A stretch of 64,000 nt of DNA from Tistrella mobilis KA081020-065 (lineage in GTDB: Bacteria; Pseudomonadota; Alphaproteobacteria; Tistrellales; Tistrellaceae). This document shows, piece after piece, positions 47,173 to 55,704 of this stretch. The stretch covers positions 2,091,501 to 2,155,500 of the forward strand of contig NC_017956.1 in NCBI RefSeq assembly GCF_000264455.2. The letters run 5' to 3'. Position 1 is the stretch's first letter. Each line of letters starts with the position of its first letter. The translations under genes were made by a program, and so were the position numbers. The notes beneath the pieces are model-generated. The model saw only the letters and a program-made list of their open reading frames with translations. It did no database searches and had not been told where the DNA came from.

Positions 47173-48627
47173 TCACTCGTCGCGAACCACCCTCGTGCGG
47201 AACCCGTCGCTTCCGCGACTTAGAATCACCGTCTCGCGATTCACCGTTGTCTTGAGGTGCACCTCTCGACCCCAAAGTGTGTAGACGTGATCCAGGGTCT
47301 TCTCCGCATAACCCAGCTGCAGATCCCGGCCGTCATGGACGTGTTCCAGCAGCAGCCCGCGGCTGCGGCCGTAATCGCCGTCGAGCACCCGGATCATCGG
47401 CATGGCATTGGTGCCGGTCTGGCGGATCAGCCGGTCGCGCACCTCGCGCCAGCCGCTTTCATTCGACACTTTCGCCACCACCAGATCATTGCCGCGCGGT
47501 TCATAGGCGAACAGGTCCTGATCGCGCATCAGCTCCTCGTCCAGGAAGCGCCGCAGGAAGCTGGCATCCCGCTCGCTTTCGCGGATCTGGAACAGCTTCT
47601 GCCGGGTGGCGGCCGCAGGCGCTGCCGGCAGGGCGCGCCGCGGATCCCAGGGCCCCTCTTCCTCGGCCACCAGCCTGTCCCAGATCGCGAGCCCCAGGCA
47701 ATAGGGGTTCACGTCGCCCGGGATGCGCCGCACCACCTGATTGTGGCGGACCAGGAATTCCATGTGGATGTCGGGCGGCAGCCCCAACGTGTTCATGATC
47801 GCGCGGTGCCAGAAGCTGGCCCAGCCCTCGTTCATGATCTTGGTTTCCATCTGGGGCAGAAAGTAGCGCGCTTCCTCGTCCACGATACCGATCAGATCGC
47901 GCTGCCAGTCGGCCAGATAGGCGCCGTGGTCGCGAATGAACAGCAGCAGGTCGGGGTCCGGATCCAGCGGCAGCCGTTCCAGATCAGCGTTTGTCGCCGC
48001 CTCGTCCAGACGTTTGCGGGCATGGATCGCAGCATAGGGGTCGGGCGTACCCGTCGCCCGGTCCAGCGCCCGGGCGCGCTGTTCGGCCGGCGACAGCCGC
48101 GGCACGGCCGGGTTGCGGCCGATGTTGAACGACAGCGCATGGGCGGCATCCAGAATCTTCTCCACCGCCTCCAGCCCGATCGAGGGGTCCTCGACATAGC
48201 TGCGCACCCGATCGGCATGCATCTTCACCTGGCCCAGGATCAGTTCGGCGCGGGTGCCGCGGGCAAAGTAAAAATTGTTTTTGAAGAAATCGTTATGGCC
48301 ATAGACATGGGCCATGGTCAGGATCTGCAGGCACAGCGAGTTGTCGCGCATCAGATAGGCGATGCTCGGGCTGCTGTTGATCACCATTTCATAGGGCAGG
48401 CCGGCCACGCCCAGGTCGTTGAGCGTGCGCTGGCGTTCATAGGATTTGCCGAACGACCAGTGTGGATAGTGCGACGGCATGCCGTGATAGGCCATGAAGC
48501 CGATCATCTGGTCACGGTCACAGATCTCGAATTCCTGGTCATAGCAATCGAGTTCATATTCCGCGACCTTGTCGCGGATGCGCGCATCCCATTCTTCCAG
48601 ATCGCGCATGGTCCAGCTCATGCCCAT
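47173..48627 (-). CDS. SpoVR family protein (YcgB-like)
   Basis: 484 aa, full length for the family. SpoVR/YcgB proteins are widespread and conserved; in enterobacteria ycgB is stress-induced with yeaG-yeaH, while in Bacillus SpoVR affects spore cortex. The molecular function is not settled. Conserved stretches include HWSFGKSYERQRTLNDLG, LPYEMVINSSPSIAYLM, HVYGHNDFFKNN and NEGWASFWHRAIMNTLGL. The HxxxH-like and ExW-type motifs suggest metal binding, which is inference. Third gene of the prkA-yeaH-spoVR module (69 bases after yeaH). A non-sporulating alphaproteobacterium would use it in stationary-phase or nitrogen stress. Confidence 0.93.
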   Translation of the reverse strand: MGMSWTMRDLEEWDARIRDKVAEYELDCYDQEFEICDRDQMIGFMAYHGMPSHYPHWSFGKSYERQRTLNDLGVAGLPYEMVINSSPSIAYLMRDNSLCLQILTMAHVYGHNDFFKNNFYFARGTRAELILGQVKMHADRVRSYVEDPSIGLEAVEKILDAAHALSFNIGRNPAVPRLSPAEQRARALDRATGTPDPYAAIHARKRLDEAATNADLERLPLDPDPDLLLFIRDHGAYLADWQRDLIGIVDEEARYFLPQMETKIMNEGWASFWHRAIMNTLGLPPDIHMEFLVRHNQVVRRIPGDVNPYCLGLAIWDRLVAEEEGPWDPRRALPAAPAAATRQKLFQIRESERDASFLRRFLDEELMRDQDLFAYEPRGNDLVVAKVSNESGWREVRDRLIRQTGTNAMPMIRVLDGDYGRSRGLLLEHVHDGRDLQLGYAEKTLDHVYTLWGREVHLKTTVNRETVILSRGSDGFRTRVVRDE

Positions 48628-48696
48628 GGGGGCAGGCCCTCCCGGTCATGTCCGACGAGACGGGGAATAACGGGGCGAGGCATGGCGGATGCGCCG

Positions 48697-49980
48697 TCAG
48701 GCGCCCGCGGCCGCCTCGGCCGGTGCCTCCTCCGGGCGTTTCTCCTTGGTCAGGAAGGCCCGGAAGGCCGGCCAGACATCCTCCTTCCGCTCGATCGACA
48801 GCATGTGGAAATTCGGCGCAGTCACGCGGCGGAAGACATCCAGCATCGTGGCATCGCGAAACCGCCAGGCATTGGGTTTGATCTCGCCATAGCCGAACAG
48901 GTTCGACACCTCGCACAGCTCGTTCGCGGCCGCGACCGTCCGGTCATTGTCCGACGGGAAGTTGTCGCCATCCGAACAATGGAAGGAATAGATGTTCCAC
49001 AGCGACGGATGATAGCGCTCGCGAATGATCTCCAGGGCCTTTTCGTAGCCACTGGAAATCAGCGTACCGCCACTTTCGCCACGATGGAAGAAATCATGCT
49101 CGTTCACCTCGCGCGCCACCGCATCATGAGCAACGAACACGATTTCGACCGTGTCGTATTTGGTGCGCACGAACTGATAGAGCATGAAAAAGAAGCTCCG
49201 TGCCAGATACTTCTTCATCGTATCCATGGAGCCCGAGGTATCCATGATGCAGATCACCACGGCATTGCTTTCGGGTTCCACCTGCGGGCGGATACGGTGA
49301 TAGCGCAGATCGTCCTTGCGGAAGCGGAAGCGGGTACCGGCGACGGTTCCACCGTCTTCATCCGCCATCTCATCCTCTGGCAGTTCGTCTTCGATATCCT
49401 CGGCTGCATCGAGATCAGGATCCGAAACGGGCGGCATGCCGGTCGCCATCCGCCGGCGGACGCGGGCGATGGCCGTCCGCCGTTTCGACATGTGAACGCG
49501 GATGCCGCTCTTGCGATAGCCCTTGCGGCGGTGGGTGCGCTCCGAAATCACCTCGCGCAGCTTGCGCCGCTCCATGTCGGGCAGTTCCAGATCCTCGAAC
49601 ATGATCTGGATCAGCTCGTCGAGCGTGATCTCGGTCTCGTAGACGTCGCGGCCGGCCTGGTCGCCGGCTGGGCCCTGGCCGGGCTTGCCCTGACCGTCGC
49701 CTGCCTTGCCGACCACCTGGCCTTCGGCGGTATCGCCATCGCCCTGGCCGACGCCGCCCTGGTTGTCACCGAAGATGAAGCGGTATTCCTTGATGCCGCG
49801 GATCGGCACCTTGATCGTCTTCTCCCGCGACTGGCCGATGATCGCCTCCTCAGCGACCAGATCGGCGATGTTGTCGCGGATCGCCCGGCGGACCTTGTCA
49901 CGATGCCGCTGGCGGTCACCGGCGCTGCGATCACTGCGCAGGCCTTCGCTCTGGGCATAGTCCCGGAAAATCGTCGCCAT
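48697..49980 (-). CDS. YeaH/YhbH family protein with von Willebrand A domain (DUF444)
   Basis: 427 aa. The family always travels with PrkA-type kinases and is presumed to form a scaffold or substrate of that kinase. The N-terminal half is basic and includes a Gly/Asp-rich disordered stretch (about 95-120, GDGQGKPGQGPAGDQAGRD). The C-terminal VWA domain has the MIDAS motif DTSGSMD beginning at D247, then GTLISSGYEKALEII and FHCSDGDNFPSDN. It lies 97 bases after prkA and 69 bases before spoVR on the same strand. Function inferred from family only. Confidence 0.92.
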   Translation of the reverse strand: MATIFRDYAQSEGLRSDRSAGDRQRHRDKVRRAIRDNIADLVAEEAIIGQSREKTIKVPIRGIKEYRFIFGDNQGGVGQGDGDTAEGQVVGKAGDGQGKPGQGPAGDQAGRDVYETEITLDELIQIMFEDLELPDMERRKLREVISERTHRRKGYRKSGIRVHMSKRRTAIARVRRRMATGMPPVSDPDLDAAEDIEDELPEDEMADEDGGTVAGTRFRFRKDDLRYHRIRPQVEPESNAVVICIMDTSGSMDTMKKYLARSFFFMLYQFVRTKYDTVEIVFVAHDAVAREVNEHDFFHRGESGGTLISSGYEKALEIIRERYHPSLWNIYSFHCSDGDNFPSDNDRTVAAANELCEVSNLFGYGEIKPNAWRFRDATMLDVFRRVTAPNFHMLSIERKEDVWPAFRAFLTKEKRPEEAPAEAAAGA

Positions 49981-50077
49981 GCAGCTCTGCCATCCCTCTG
50001 CTGCCGCGATCGGCCGGCGAGGCCCGGAACGGGCCCGCCGGCCGATCGCGATCTGCTGGATCGGACCGCCGCCCGCC

Positions 50078-52009
50078 TCAATCCTTCCAGAGATTGTTGG
50101 CGGCGTATTTCAGCACCACGTCGGCCGAATAGCTGTTGTAGCCATTGCCCAGCAGGTTCTTGACCAGCTGGTCGTACTTCTCCCGCTGATCCTCGTCGCG
50201 GGTCCGGGCCTTGGTGATGATGCGGCTGATGTCGCGCACGGAATTGGTCAGCTTGCGCTCGATCGCATCCTTGAGCGGCTCATAGGACGAATAATGCACC
50301 TTCTCGCCGCGGCGGGTGGCTGCCCAGAGATAGGCGATGACCTCCTGCCGGAAGCCTTCGGCCGCGGTGCCGATGATCGCGATCTGCTCTTCGATCGATT
50401 TCAGGAAAGCCTCGTCGGGCTGCAACTCCTCCCGCGTGTTGCGGTCCTTGACCTTGGTGCGGTTGATATAGGCTTCGGCATGATCGAGGTAATTCTGGAA
50501 CAGGGTCTCGGCCTGTTCCTCATAGGCATACACAAAGGCGCGGGTGATCTCCTTCTCCAGGATCTCCAGATAGGCCTTGTGGATGGTGTCCTGCAGCAGC
50601 TCCAGATAATGCTTGCGCCGGTCGTCGGGCATTTCACTCCCTTTGACCATGGCGATCAGCGCCTCGCGGATATGGATCGGCGTGATGCCGTCGGGGCTGT
50701 CGGCAAGGGCATTGTCCACCGCCTTGACGATGAAACGGGTGGAAATGCCGCTCATGCCTTCGGAAATCGCCTCGTCGCGCAGTTCGTCGACATCGATCTT
50801 CTTCGCCCGGCCCTTCTCGACCACCTCCTCGCCGTTATAAAGCCTGAGCTTGGTCATCAGATCGCATTTGGGCGTCGGCGCCAGCCGCGACAGGATCGCG
50901 AACATGGCCGCCACTTCCAGCGTGTGCGGCGCGATGTGATGGCGATAGCCCGATTTGCCCAGGATCTTCGAATAGATCTTCACCTCTTCCGAGAGCCTGA
51001 GATTGTAGGGCACCCGGATCATCACGATACGATCCAGGATCGCCTCGTTGGTGTGGTCGGATTTGAACTTCTGCCACTCGGCCTCGTTCGAGTGGGCGAC
51101 GATGCATTCATCGACATAAACCGTGCCGTGCCGCCCGGGGGCGGGCACGAATTTCTCCTGGGTCGCGGTCAGGATGGCGTGGAGATATTCGGTCTCGTTC
51201 TTGAAGACCTCGATGAACTCGACGATGCCGCGATTGCCGGCGTCGAAGGCGCCGTTCAGGTCCAGAACCCGCGGATCTCCCTCGGAGAAGCGATCGAGTT
51301 TCGAGATGTCTTCAGACCCGATCAGGACCGACGTGTCCTGGTTGTTGGGATCGACCGGCGGTACGACCGCGATGCCGCGCCGGGCGCGCTTGGAAATCGA
51401 AACGGTCCTGACCGGCATCTCTTCATACCGGCCGTTGAACTCCTCCTTCAGCCGCCAGCGGCAGATCGGGCAGAGATCGCCGTCGATGCGGACGTTGAGC
51501 ATCTTCTCGAATTCCCGGCGCAGATGGCGGGGAATCAGATGCAACGGCTCCTCGCGGATCGGGCAGCCGTCGATGGCGTAGATGGGCGGGGCTTCCTCCA
51601 GCCCGCGTTCCAGCCGTTCGACCAGCGAACTTTTCCCCGAGCCGACCGGGCCCATCAGATAGAGCACCTGCCGGCTTTCCTCGCCCTGCAGGGCGGCGGA
51701 ATGGAAATAGCGCACGAACTGCTGGATGGTGCGTTCCATGCCGAAGAACTCGTCGGAGAAGAACCGATAGGTCTTCACCGGCTCGTCTCCGAACAGGCGC
51801 TGCAGGCGCGGGTCGTCGGCACCGCCGACCAGATCCACGCCCTTTTTCATGATCATGTCGTAAATGCGGGCATGCGCCAGTTTGGTGATCTCGGGATTGT
51901 CCCGGACCTTTTCCAGATATTCCAGAAAAGTGCCGGACCAGTCCTGCGAGGTGCGTTCCTCGCGGTCCTTCTCGATCAGACTGGCGAAAGAGGTTTTGGG
52001 CTGCTCCAT
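50078..52009 (-). CDS. prkA: PrkA/YeaG family serine protein kinase (AAA+ domain)
   Basis: 643 aa from the ATG at 52009 (AAGGG 6 bases upstream; a longer frame begins at 52105). The N-terminal AAA-like domain has Walker A GPVGSGKSS at 120-128 and YAIDGCPIREEPLHLIP; a zinc-like CPIC pair lies near residue 180, and the C-terminal PrkA domain includes ISTRFIVKAVDNAL and YNSYSADVVLKYAANNLWKD at the very end. In E. coli the YeaG kinase works with YeaH under nitrogen starvation and sustained stress. First gene of the module. The upstream 428 bases carry no gene and must hold the promoter. Confidence 0.95.
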   Translation of the reverse strand: MEQPKTSFASLIEKDREERTSQDWSGTFLEYLEKVRDNPEITKLAHARIYDMIMKKGVDLVGGADDPRLQRLFGDEPVKTYRFFSDEFFGMERTIQQFVRYFHSAALQGEESRQVLYLMGPVGSGKSSLVERLERGLEEAPPIYAIDGCPIREEPLHLIPRHLRREFEKMLNVRIDGDLCPICRWRLKEEFNGRYEEMPVRTVSISKRARRGIAVVPPVDPNNQDTSVLIGSEDISKLDRFSEGDPRVLDLNGAFDAGNRGIVEFIEVFKNETEYLHAILTATQEKFVPAPGRHGTVYVDECIVAHSNEAEWQKFKSDHTNEAILDRIVMIRVPYNLRLSEEVKIYSKILGKSGYRHHIAPHTLEVAAMFAILSRLAPTPKCDLMTKLRLYNGEEVVEKGRAKKIDVDELRDEAISEGMSGISTRFIVKAVDNALADSPDGITPIHIREALIAMVKGSEMPDDRRKHYLELLQDTIHKAYLEILEKEITRAFVYAYEEQAETLFQNYLDHAEAYINRTKVKDRNTREELQPDEAFLKSIEEQIAIIGTAAEGFRQEVIAYLWAATRRGEKVHYSSYEPLKDAIERKLTNSVRDISRIITKARTRDEDQREKYDQLVKNLLGNGYNSYSADVVLKYAANNLWKD

Positions 52010-52437
52010 GATCGCCCTTCCCGTCCGTTGAAGCGATTGCCGCGGGGGCCAGCCAGAGCCCTTGCGTCCGGTTCGCGTCCGCCGACGTCGGATCGACCGG
52101 CCCATGCGGCCGGATAAGGGTCACCCTGATCGCCGAACGACGGCAGACGTGAAGGTCTATCGCGCATGTCGCGGTTCAGAGCCGCGATCGGTTCCCGAAC
52201 GGCCCTGCCGTACGCCATCCGGACCGGAGCGATGCGGGTTCATTCAGGCTCCGATATGAATCACTTGTTGCCCGGACACGCAGGCTTCAAGAAGAAATCG
52301 CCCTGCGGCCACACCGCCGGCCGGCTCCGCCCCCGCGCAGGCCACGGAAATCCGGCCGCACTGCGGCATTCCGCCGCGCCCCGATGACCCGACAAAAATT
52401 TGCCCGCCCCCGATCGACTTGTGGATCCGGGTATGCA
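52010..52437 (-). other. gene-free region upstream of prkA
   Basis: I see no credible coding region here. It must hold the prkA promoter. I looked for a general stress (GGAAC-N16-17-CGTT) element on the minus strand: GGAAC occurs at about 52191-52195 but without a matching CGTT, so no site is called. Confidence 0.4.
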
Positions 52438-52638
52438 TCAGGGCATGAAGGGTGCGCCCGGCTCGGGCCCGTCATCCATACCAGCCGCGACGTCTGCAAG
52501 CCGGGCTTCAAGCCGCTGGATCCGCCGGACCAGCCCGTCGATCAGCCGGTCCTGGCGCAGGATCTCGGCCGAAGCCTCGTCCAGCATGCGCTCCAGATGG
52601 GCCATGCGTTCTTCGATGGCGATCAGGCGGTCATCCAT
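52438..52638 (-). CDS. slyX: SlyX family coiled-coil protein
   Basis: 66 aa. SlyX proteins are short coiled coils of unknown function. The first 50 residues are one amphipathic helix with heptads (IAIEERMAHLERMLDEASAE, then RQDRLIDGLVRRIQRLEARL). The start overlaps the end of the GNAT gene by 8 bases, implying co-transcription. Length matches the family (65-75 aa). Confidence 0.85.
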   Translation of the reverse strand: MDDRLIAIEERMAHLERMLDEASAEILRQDRLIDGLVRRIQRLEARLADVAAGMDDGPEPGAPFMP

Positions 52639-53148
52639 GGGTGTCCGGCTCCCGGGTCATATAGCGGGCATCGGCTTCATAGCTGGCGAGCTTCACGGCA
52701 AGCGCCGAGCCCGGCGCCACATCACGCGCCCTGAAACCCATCGCGGCCCATCCGGGTGCCGACCCGCCGACGGCCGTCAATGCCAGACGCGGCAAGCCAT
52801 AATCGCGGGCCAGCCGGTCCAGCATCCCCACAAGCTGTCGGGCGAGCCCCGCCCCCGCGCCGCGGGCAGCAGGGCCACGTCGTGAATATACAGGCAGTCG
52901 GCGTCGCCGGGGATCGCGCCCAGCAGGCTGTCCAATGCCGGCGGCCGGCGGTCGATCCAGGGATGGGTCACCGCATAACCGACCATCCGGTCATCGGCGA
53001 TCGCGGCGAAGCAGCCGGCCGGAAACAGGCGCAGCCGCTCGGCCGGAACCTCTGCACGTTCCGGGAAATCGAGATGCACCGCATCGGCAATCTCGTTCAA
53101 ACGGTCGAGATCTGCAGCCGTGAGCGGCCGCCAACCCGCGCGGATCAT
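52631..53148 (-). pseudogene. GNAT family N-acetyltransferase with a frameshift
   Basis: The first 100 codons from 53148 give a GNAT N-terminal half (RPLTAADLDRLNEIADAVHL, DRMVGYAVTHPW, LYIHDVALLPAARG), and the second half continues in another frame (LVGMLDRLARDYGLPRLALT, GSAPGWAAMGFRARDVAPGS). Adding one G to the five-G run (52852-52856, read as C5 on the + strand) restores the acetyl-CoA motif RGAGLARQLVG exactly. So the reading is a single-base loss in a homopolymer: a recent mutation or an assembly error. The substrate is unknown. It overlaps slyX by 8 bases. Confidence 0.8.
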
Positions 53149-53239
53149 CCTCTCATCTCCGGAGCTGGTCGGATTTCAAGGTTTGGACGTTGGCATGTCC
53201 CCTGATCCGGAGCAAGGGCCCGGACCCCGGCGCCGACGT

Positions 53240-53268
53240 AAAAAAAAAGCCCGGGGCGAGCCCGGGGC
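53240..53268 (-). terminator. intrinsic terminator of the coiled-coil gene
   Basis: CCCGGG...CCCGGG forms a short GC hairpin (within 53250-53266) followed on the minus strand by nine T residues (53240-53248). It lies downstream of the gene at 53421-54149. Confidence 0.7.
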
Positions 53269-53420
53269 GAAGGTCGGCCTTTCCGTGAATGCAATCGCCG
53301 CTTCCGCCCGACCATCTGGTCGCCGCGGAAGCCGGGGCAGAGCATGCCCCGGGCGCATGTCGCGGCCATGACCGCCGGATGATCGTTCGATGACGGTACC
53401 GCAGAGGTGAACGGACCCGC

Positions 53421-54149
53421 TCAGGGATAGGCGCAGACGTCGGACGACACCTCGACGAAGCTGCGATTGCTGGCCCGGATCGCAAAGCGGTATTCGCGGT
53501 CACCGATCACCATGCTGTGCTGCAACGGCAGGGTGCCGGTCGCCTCGGTCGCCCGACCGCCGATCTCGATGAAGCGCAGCGTCACCGGCTGCGACGGATC
53601 GAACCAGGCCTCGCGATCGCCCTTGTCGTTGACCGAGGTCTCGCCCCGGCCGGTGACGGTGATCAGCCCATCGGCGAAGGTCACCGCATCATTGCTACCG
53701 GTCGACAGCGGAGTCGGCAGAATGAAGCGCTTGGTGACCGGCCCCCCCTCGCAGCGCCGCTCGTTGCTGACCGCGCCGATCACGAAATTCAGCCGCTCGG
53801 GCTTCACCCCGTCGGCCATCCGGCTCTGCGCGCGGGTCAGGATCTCGGCCAGCTGCCCCGTCGGGACATCCTTCTGATAGCGCTGGCGCCACTGTTCCAC
53901 CTCGATCAACGCGCTTTCACGCGCTTCGCGCAGGCGGGCATTCTCGGCGCCCAGTTCCGAAAGCCTGACATTCAGGTCGGCGACGGACTGTTCCAGTCGC
54001 CGGACCTCGCCTTCGGCCAGCATCGCGCCGGTGCGATAGGCATAGGCGCCCGCACCGGCAATGATCGCCAGCCCCGCCAGCCATTTCAGCATCATCATCC
54101 GCCGGCGCCGCTTTTCGCGGCGGCGGCCGGCGTTCAGCCCCAGTGACAT
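53421..54149 (-). CDS. membrane-anchored coiled-coil protein of unknown function
   Basis: 242 aa; I do not recognise a family. A very basic N-terminus (GRRREKRRRRMMMLK) is followed by one membrane helix (about residues 22-40), a coiled coil (about 48-90, VRRLEQSVADLNVRLSELGA) and a globular domain with two Cys residues, ending DVCAYP. The basic N-terminus puts the globular domain in the periplasm. It is a single gene with its own terminator, and the upstream 54150-54422 has no other gene. The high number of G/E-rich strands in the last 120 residues (FADGLITVTGRGETSVNDKG) suggests a beta-rich fold. Confidence 0.7.
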   Translation of the reverse strand: MSLGLNAGRRREKRRRRMMMLKWLAGLAIIAGAGAYAYRTGAMLAEGEVRRLEQSVADLNVRLSELGAENARLREARESALIEVEQWRQRYQKDVPTGQLAEILTRAQSRMADGVKPERLNFVIGAVSNERRCEGGPVTKRFILPTPLSTGSNDAVTFADGLITVTGRGETSVNDKGDREAWFDPSQPVTLRFIEIGGRATEATGTLPLQHSMVIGDREYRFAIRASNRSFVEVSSDVCAYP

Positions 54150-54422
54150 GCCGTCTTCGTTCCTCGTCAGCGTCCGCTATGGGTGTCAGACCGGCAGCCG
54201 TCGCAGTTCCTCACCGCGATCGCCACCGGCCGGTACCGACCGCGGCGCCAGGCGCGGCGTCTTTCGGCCACGCTCCCGCGCTCGGGCCATACTAAGACCG
54301 CGTCGGGCCCGGCGGGTCAAGTGGCGAGGTCGGGGCAAGTGCGGTGATCAGGAGCGGATGAGCGGGTGCCCGCAGGCGACAACGTCCGGATCCCGGCCGT
54401 GAGACCCCATGAGGCAAAACGC

Positions 54423-54450
54423 AAAAAAAGCCGGCCCGAACCCGGACCGA
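54423..54450 (-). terminator. intrinsic terminator of tRNA-Glu
   Basis: On the minus strand CGGTCCG-GGTT-CGGGCCG (7-bp stem, one G-U pair) is followed by seven T residues, 35 bases after the tRNA. Confidence 0.8.
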
Positions 54451-54484
54451 CCTACGGAAACACATTCATCAGAATGCAGGAAAG

Positions 54485-54559
54485 TGGCACCCCCAACGGG
54501 AATTGAACCCGTGTCTCCGCCTTGAAAGAGCGGTGTCCTAACCTCTAGACGATAGGGGC
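54485..54559 (-). tRNA. tRNA-Glu (TTC)
   Basis: 75 nt with encoded CCA. GCCCCTA pairs with TGGGGGT, the anticodon loop CTTTCAA gives TTC, and the T-arm is ACGGG-TTCAATT-CCCGT. A promoter lies upstream at 54623-54651. Confidence 0.97.
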
Positions 54560-54622
54560 TGAGCCTTGCCTTCGTGGCCGGTCTGCGGTGCCTCAGGGCG
54601 CCGCTGCCGTCCACGGGGCGTA

Positions 54623-54651
54623 CACATATTCGGCGTCGGGCGCTGCGTCAA
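54623..54651 (-). promoter_or_regulatory. sigma-70 promoter of tRNA-Glu
   Basis: On the minus strand TTGACG (54651-54646), a 17-base spacer and TATGTG (54628-54623) point at the tRNA, placing the start of transcription about 55 bases before it. Confidence 0.7.
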
Positions 54652-54783
54652 GCATTTTACGAAGAGAGATCGCAAGGCGGGTACGCGGCCGCTCTCCGGC
54701 TTGCACTCAGGCGGGGCTTGCGCCACCATTCGCGACCTTCCACCCCAGCGGATCAGCGCCCGACCTTGTTCCTTCGCCGAGCC

Positions 54784-55704
54784 ATGACCGGTGCCGTGCT
54801 GGCGCTCCTGGTGCTCACCGCATCCGCGGATGCGGCGGAGGGGCCGATGCGGGTGGTGTCGATCAATCTCTGCACCGATCAGCTGCTGCTGCGTCTGGCC
54901 GACCCCGGCCAGATCGCCGGGGTCGGCCCGCTGTCGCGCGATCCGAAGCTGTCGGTCGAGGCCGCACGTGCGGCGACCGTTCCCCAGGTGGCCGCCTCGG
55001 CCGAGACGGTGCATGCCCTGGAGCCCGATCTGGTTCTGGCCGGCCGGTTCGGCGCCACGGCAGCAGCAGCCGCCCTGGAGCGGCTGGGGACACGGGTCGA
55101 ACGCTTCCGCCCCGCCGCCAGCGTCGACATGATCCGAGACGGCCTGCTGCGCGCCGGCGACCTGCTGGGCCCCGAGGCCCGCAGCCGTGCAGATGCAGAA
55201 GTCGCCCGGCTGGAAGCGCGCGCCGCCATGCTGACCGCACGGGCAGCCACGCTGCCCCGCCGTCCCCGCGCGCTGATGCTGCGCGCGGATGGCAGCATGG
55301 TGGGTCCCGGCGGGCTTGCCCATGCCATGCTGGTGATGGGCGGTTTCGACAACATTCTTGAGCATCGGTTCGACCCGGCCGGGCGTGCCCGCCGTGGTGG
55401 TGACTGGCGGGTGGAGCTGGAAGCCGCGATCCGCGCCCGGCCCGAGGCGATCCTGATCGAGAGCATGCCCGGGGCCGCACCGGCCCTGGTCCACCGCCTG
55501 CCCCGCCACCCCGCCCTCGCCCGTCTGGCGGCATTGGGCGAGACGGCGCCCGAAATGATCCGCGTGCCCGGCAATCTTCTGGTCTGCGGGCTGCCCGACG
55601 CCCTCGACATCGCCGAAGCCCTGCTGCCCGTAGCCGAGCGGCTGTCGGCAAAACCACCAATTACACCGGAAGCCGGCGGCGCACCCGAAGGAGACGCCTC
55701 GTGA
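54784..55704 (+). CDS. periplasmic binding protein of an Fe-siderophore/cobalamin-type ABC importer
   Basis: 306 aa from the ATG at 54784, which gives a signal peptide (MTGAVLALLVLTASADAAEG). A longer frame from 54574 would bury that signal. The TroA/BtuF-like core has RVVSINLCTDQLLLRLADPG, HALEPDLVLAGRFGA and EARPEAILI-like strands (RARPEAILIESMPG). The family captures ferric-siderophores, heme or cobalamin in the periplasm; the ligand is not readable. It begins an operon with a FecCD permease (GTGA overlap) and an ATPase. Confidence 0.87.
   Translation: MTGAVLALLVLTASADAAEGPMRVVSINLCTDQLLLRLADPGQIAGVGPLSRDPKLSVEAARAATVPQVAASAETVHALEPDLVLAGRFGATAAAAALERLGTRVERFRPAASVDMIRDGLLRAGDLLGPEARSRADAEVARLEARAAMLTARAATLPRRPRALMLRADGSMVGPGGLAHAMLVMGGFDNILEHRFDPAGRARRGGDWRVELEAAIRARPEAILIESMPGAAPALVHRLPRHPALARLAALGETAPEMIRVPGNLLVCGLPDALDIAEALLPVAERLSAKPPITPEAGGAPEGDAS

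Noticed and set aside
47257-50163. 968-codon + strand frame opposite spoVR/yeaH
   Set aside because: Antisense to two well-conserved genes, with shadow-type composition.
52160-52200. Possible general-stress (EcfG-type) promoter for prkA
   Set aside because: A GGAAC occurs on the minus strand but the required CGTT at the right distance is missing.
54560-54783. Cobalamin riboswitch before the ABC importer
   Set aside because: The gap is short, contains the tRNA-Glu promoter, and I see no B12-box-like conserved core.
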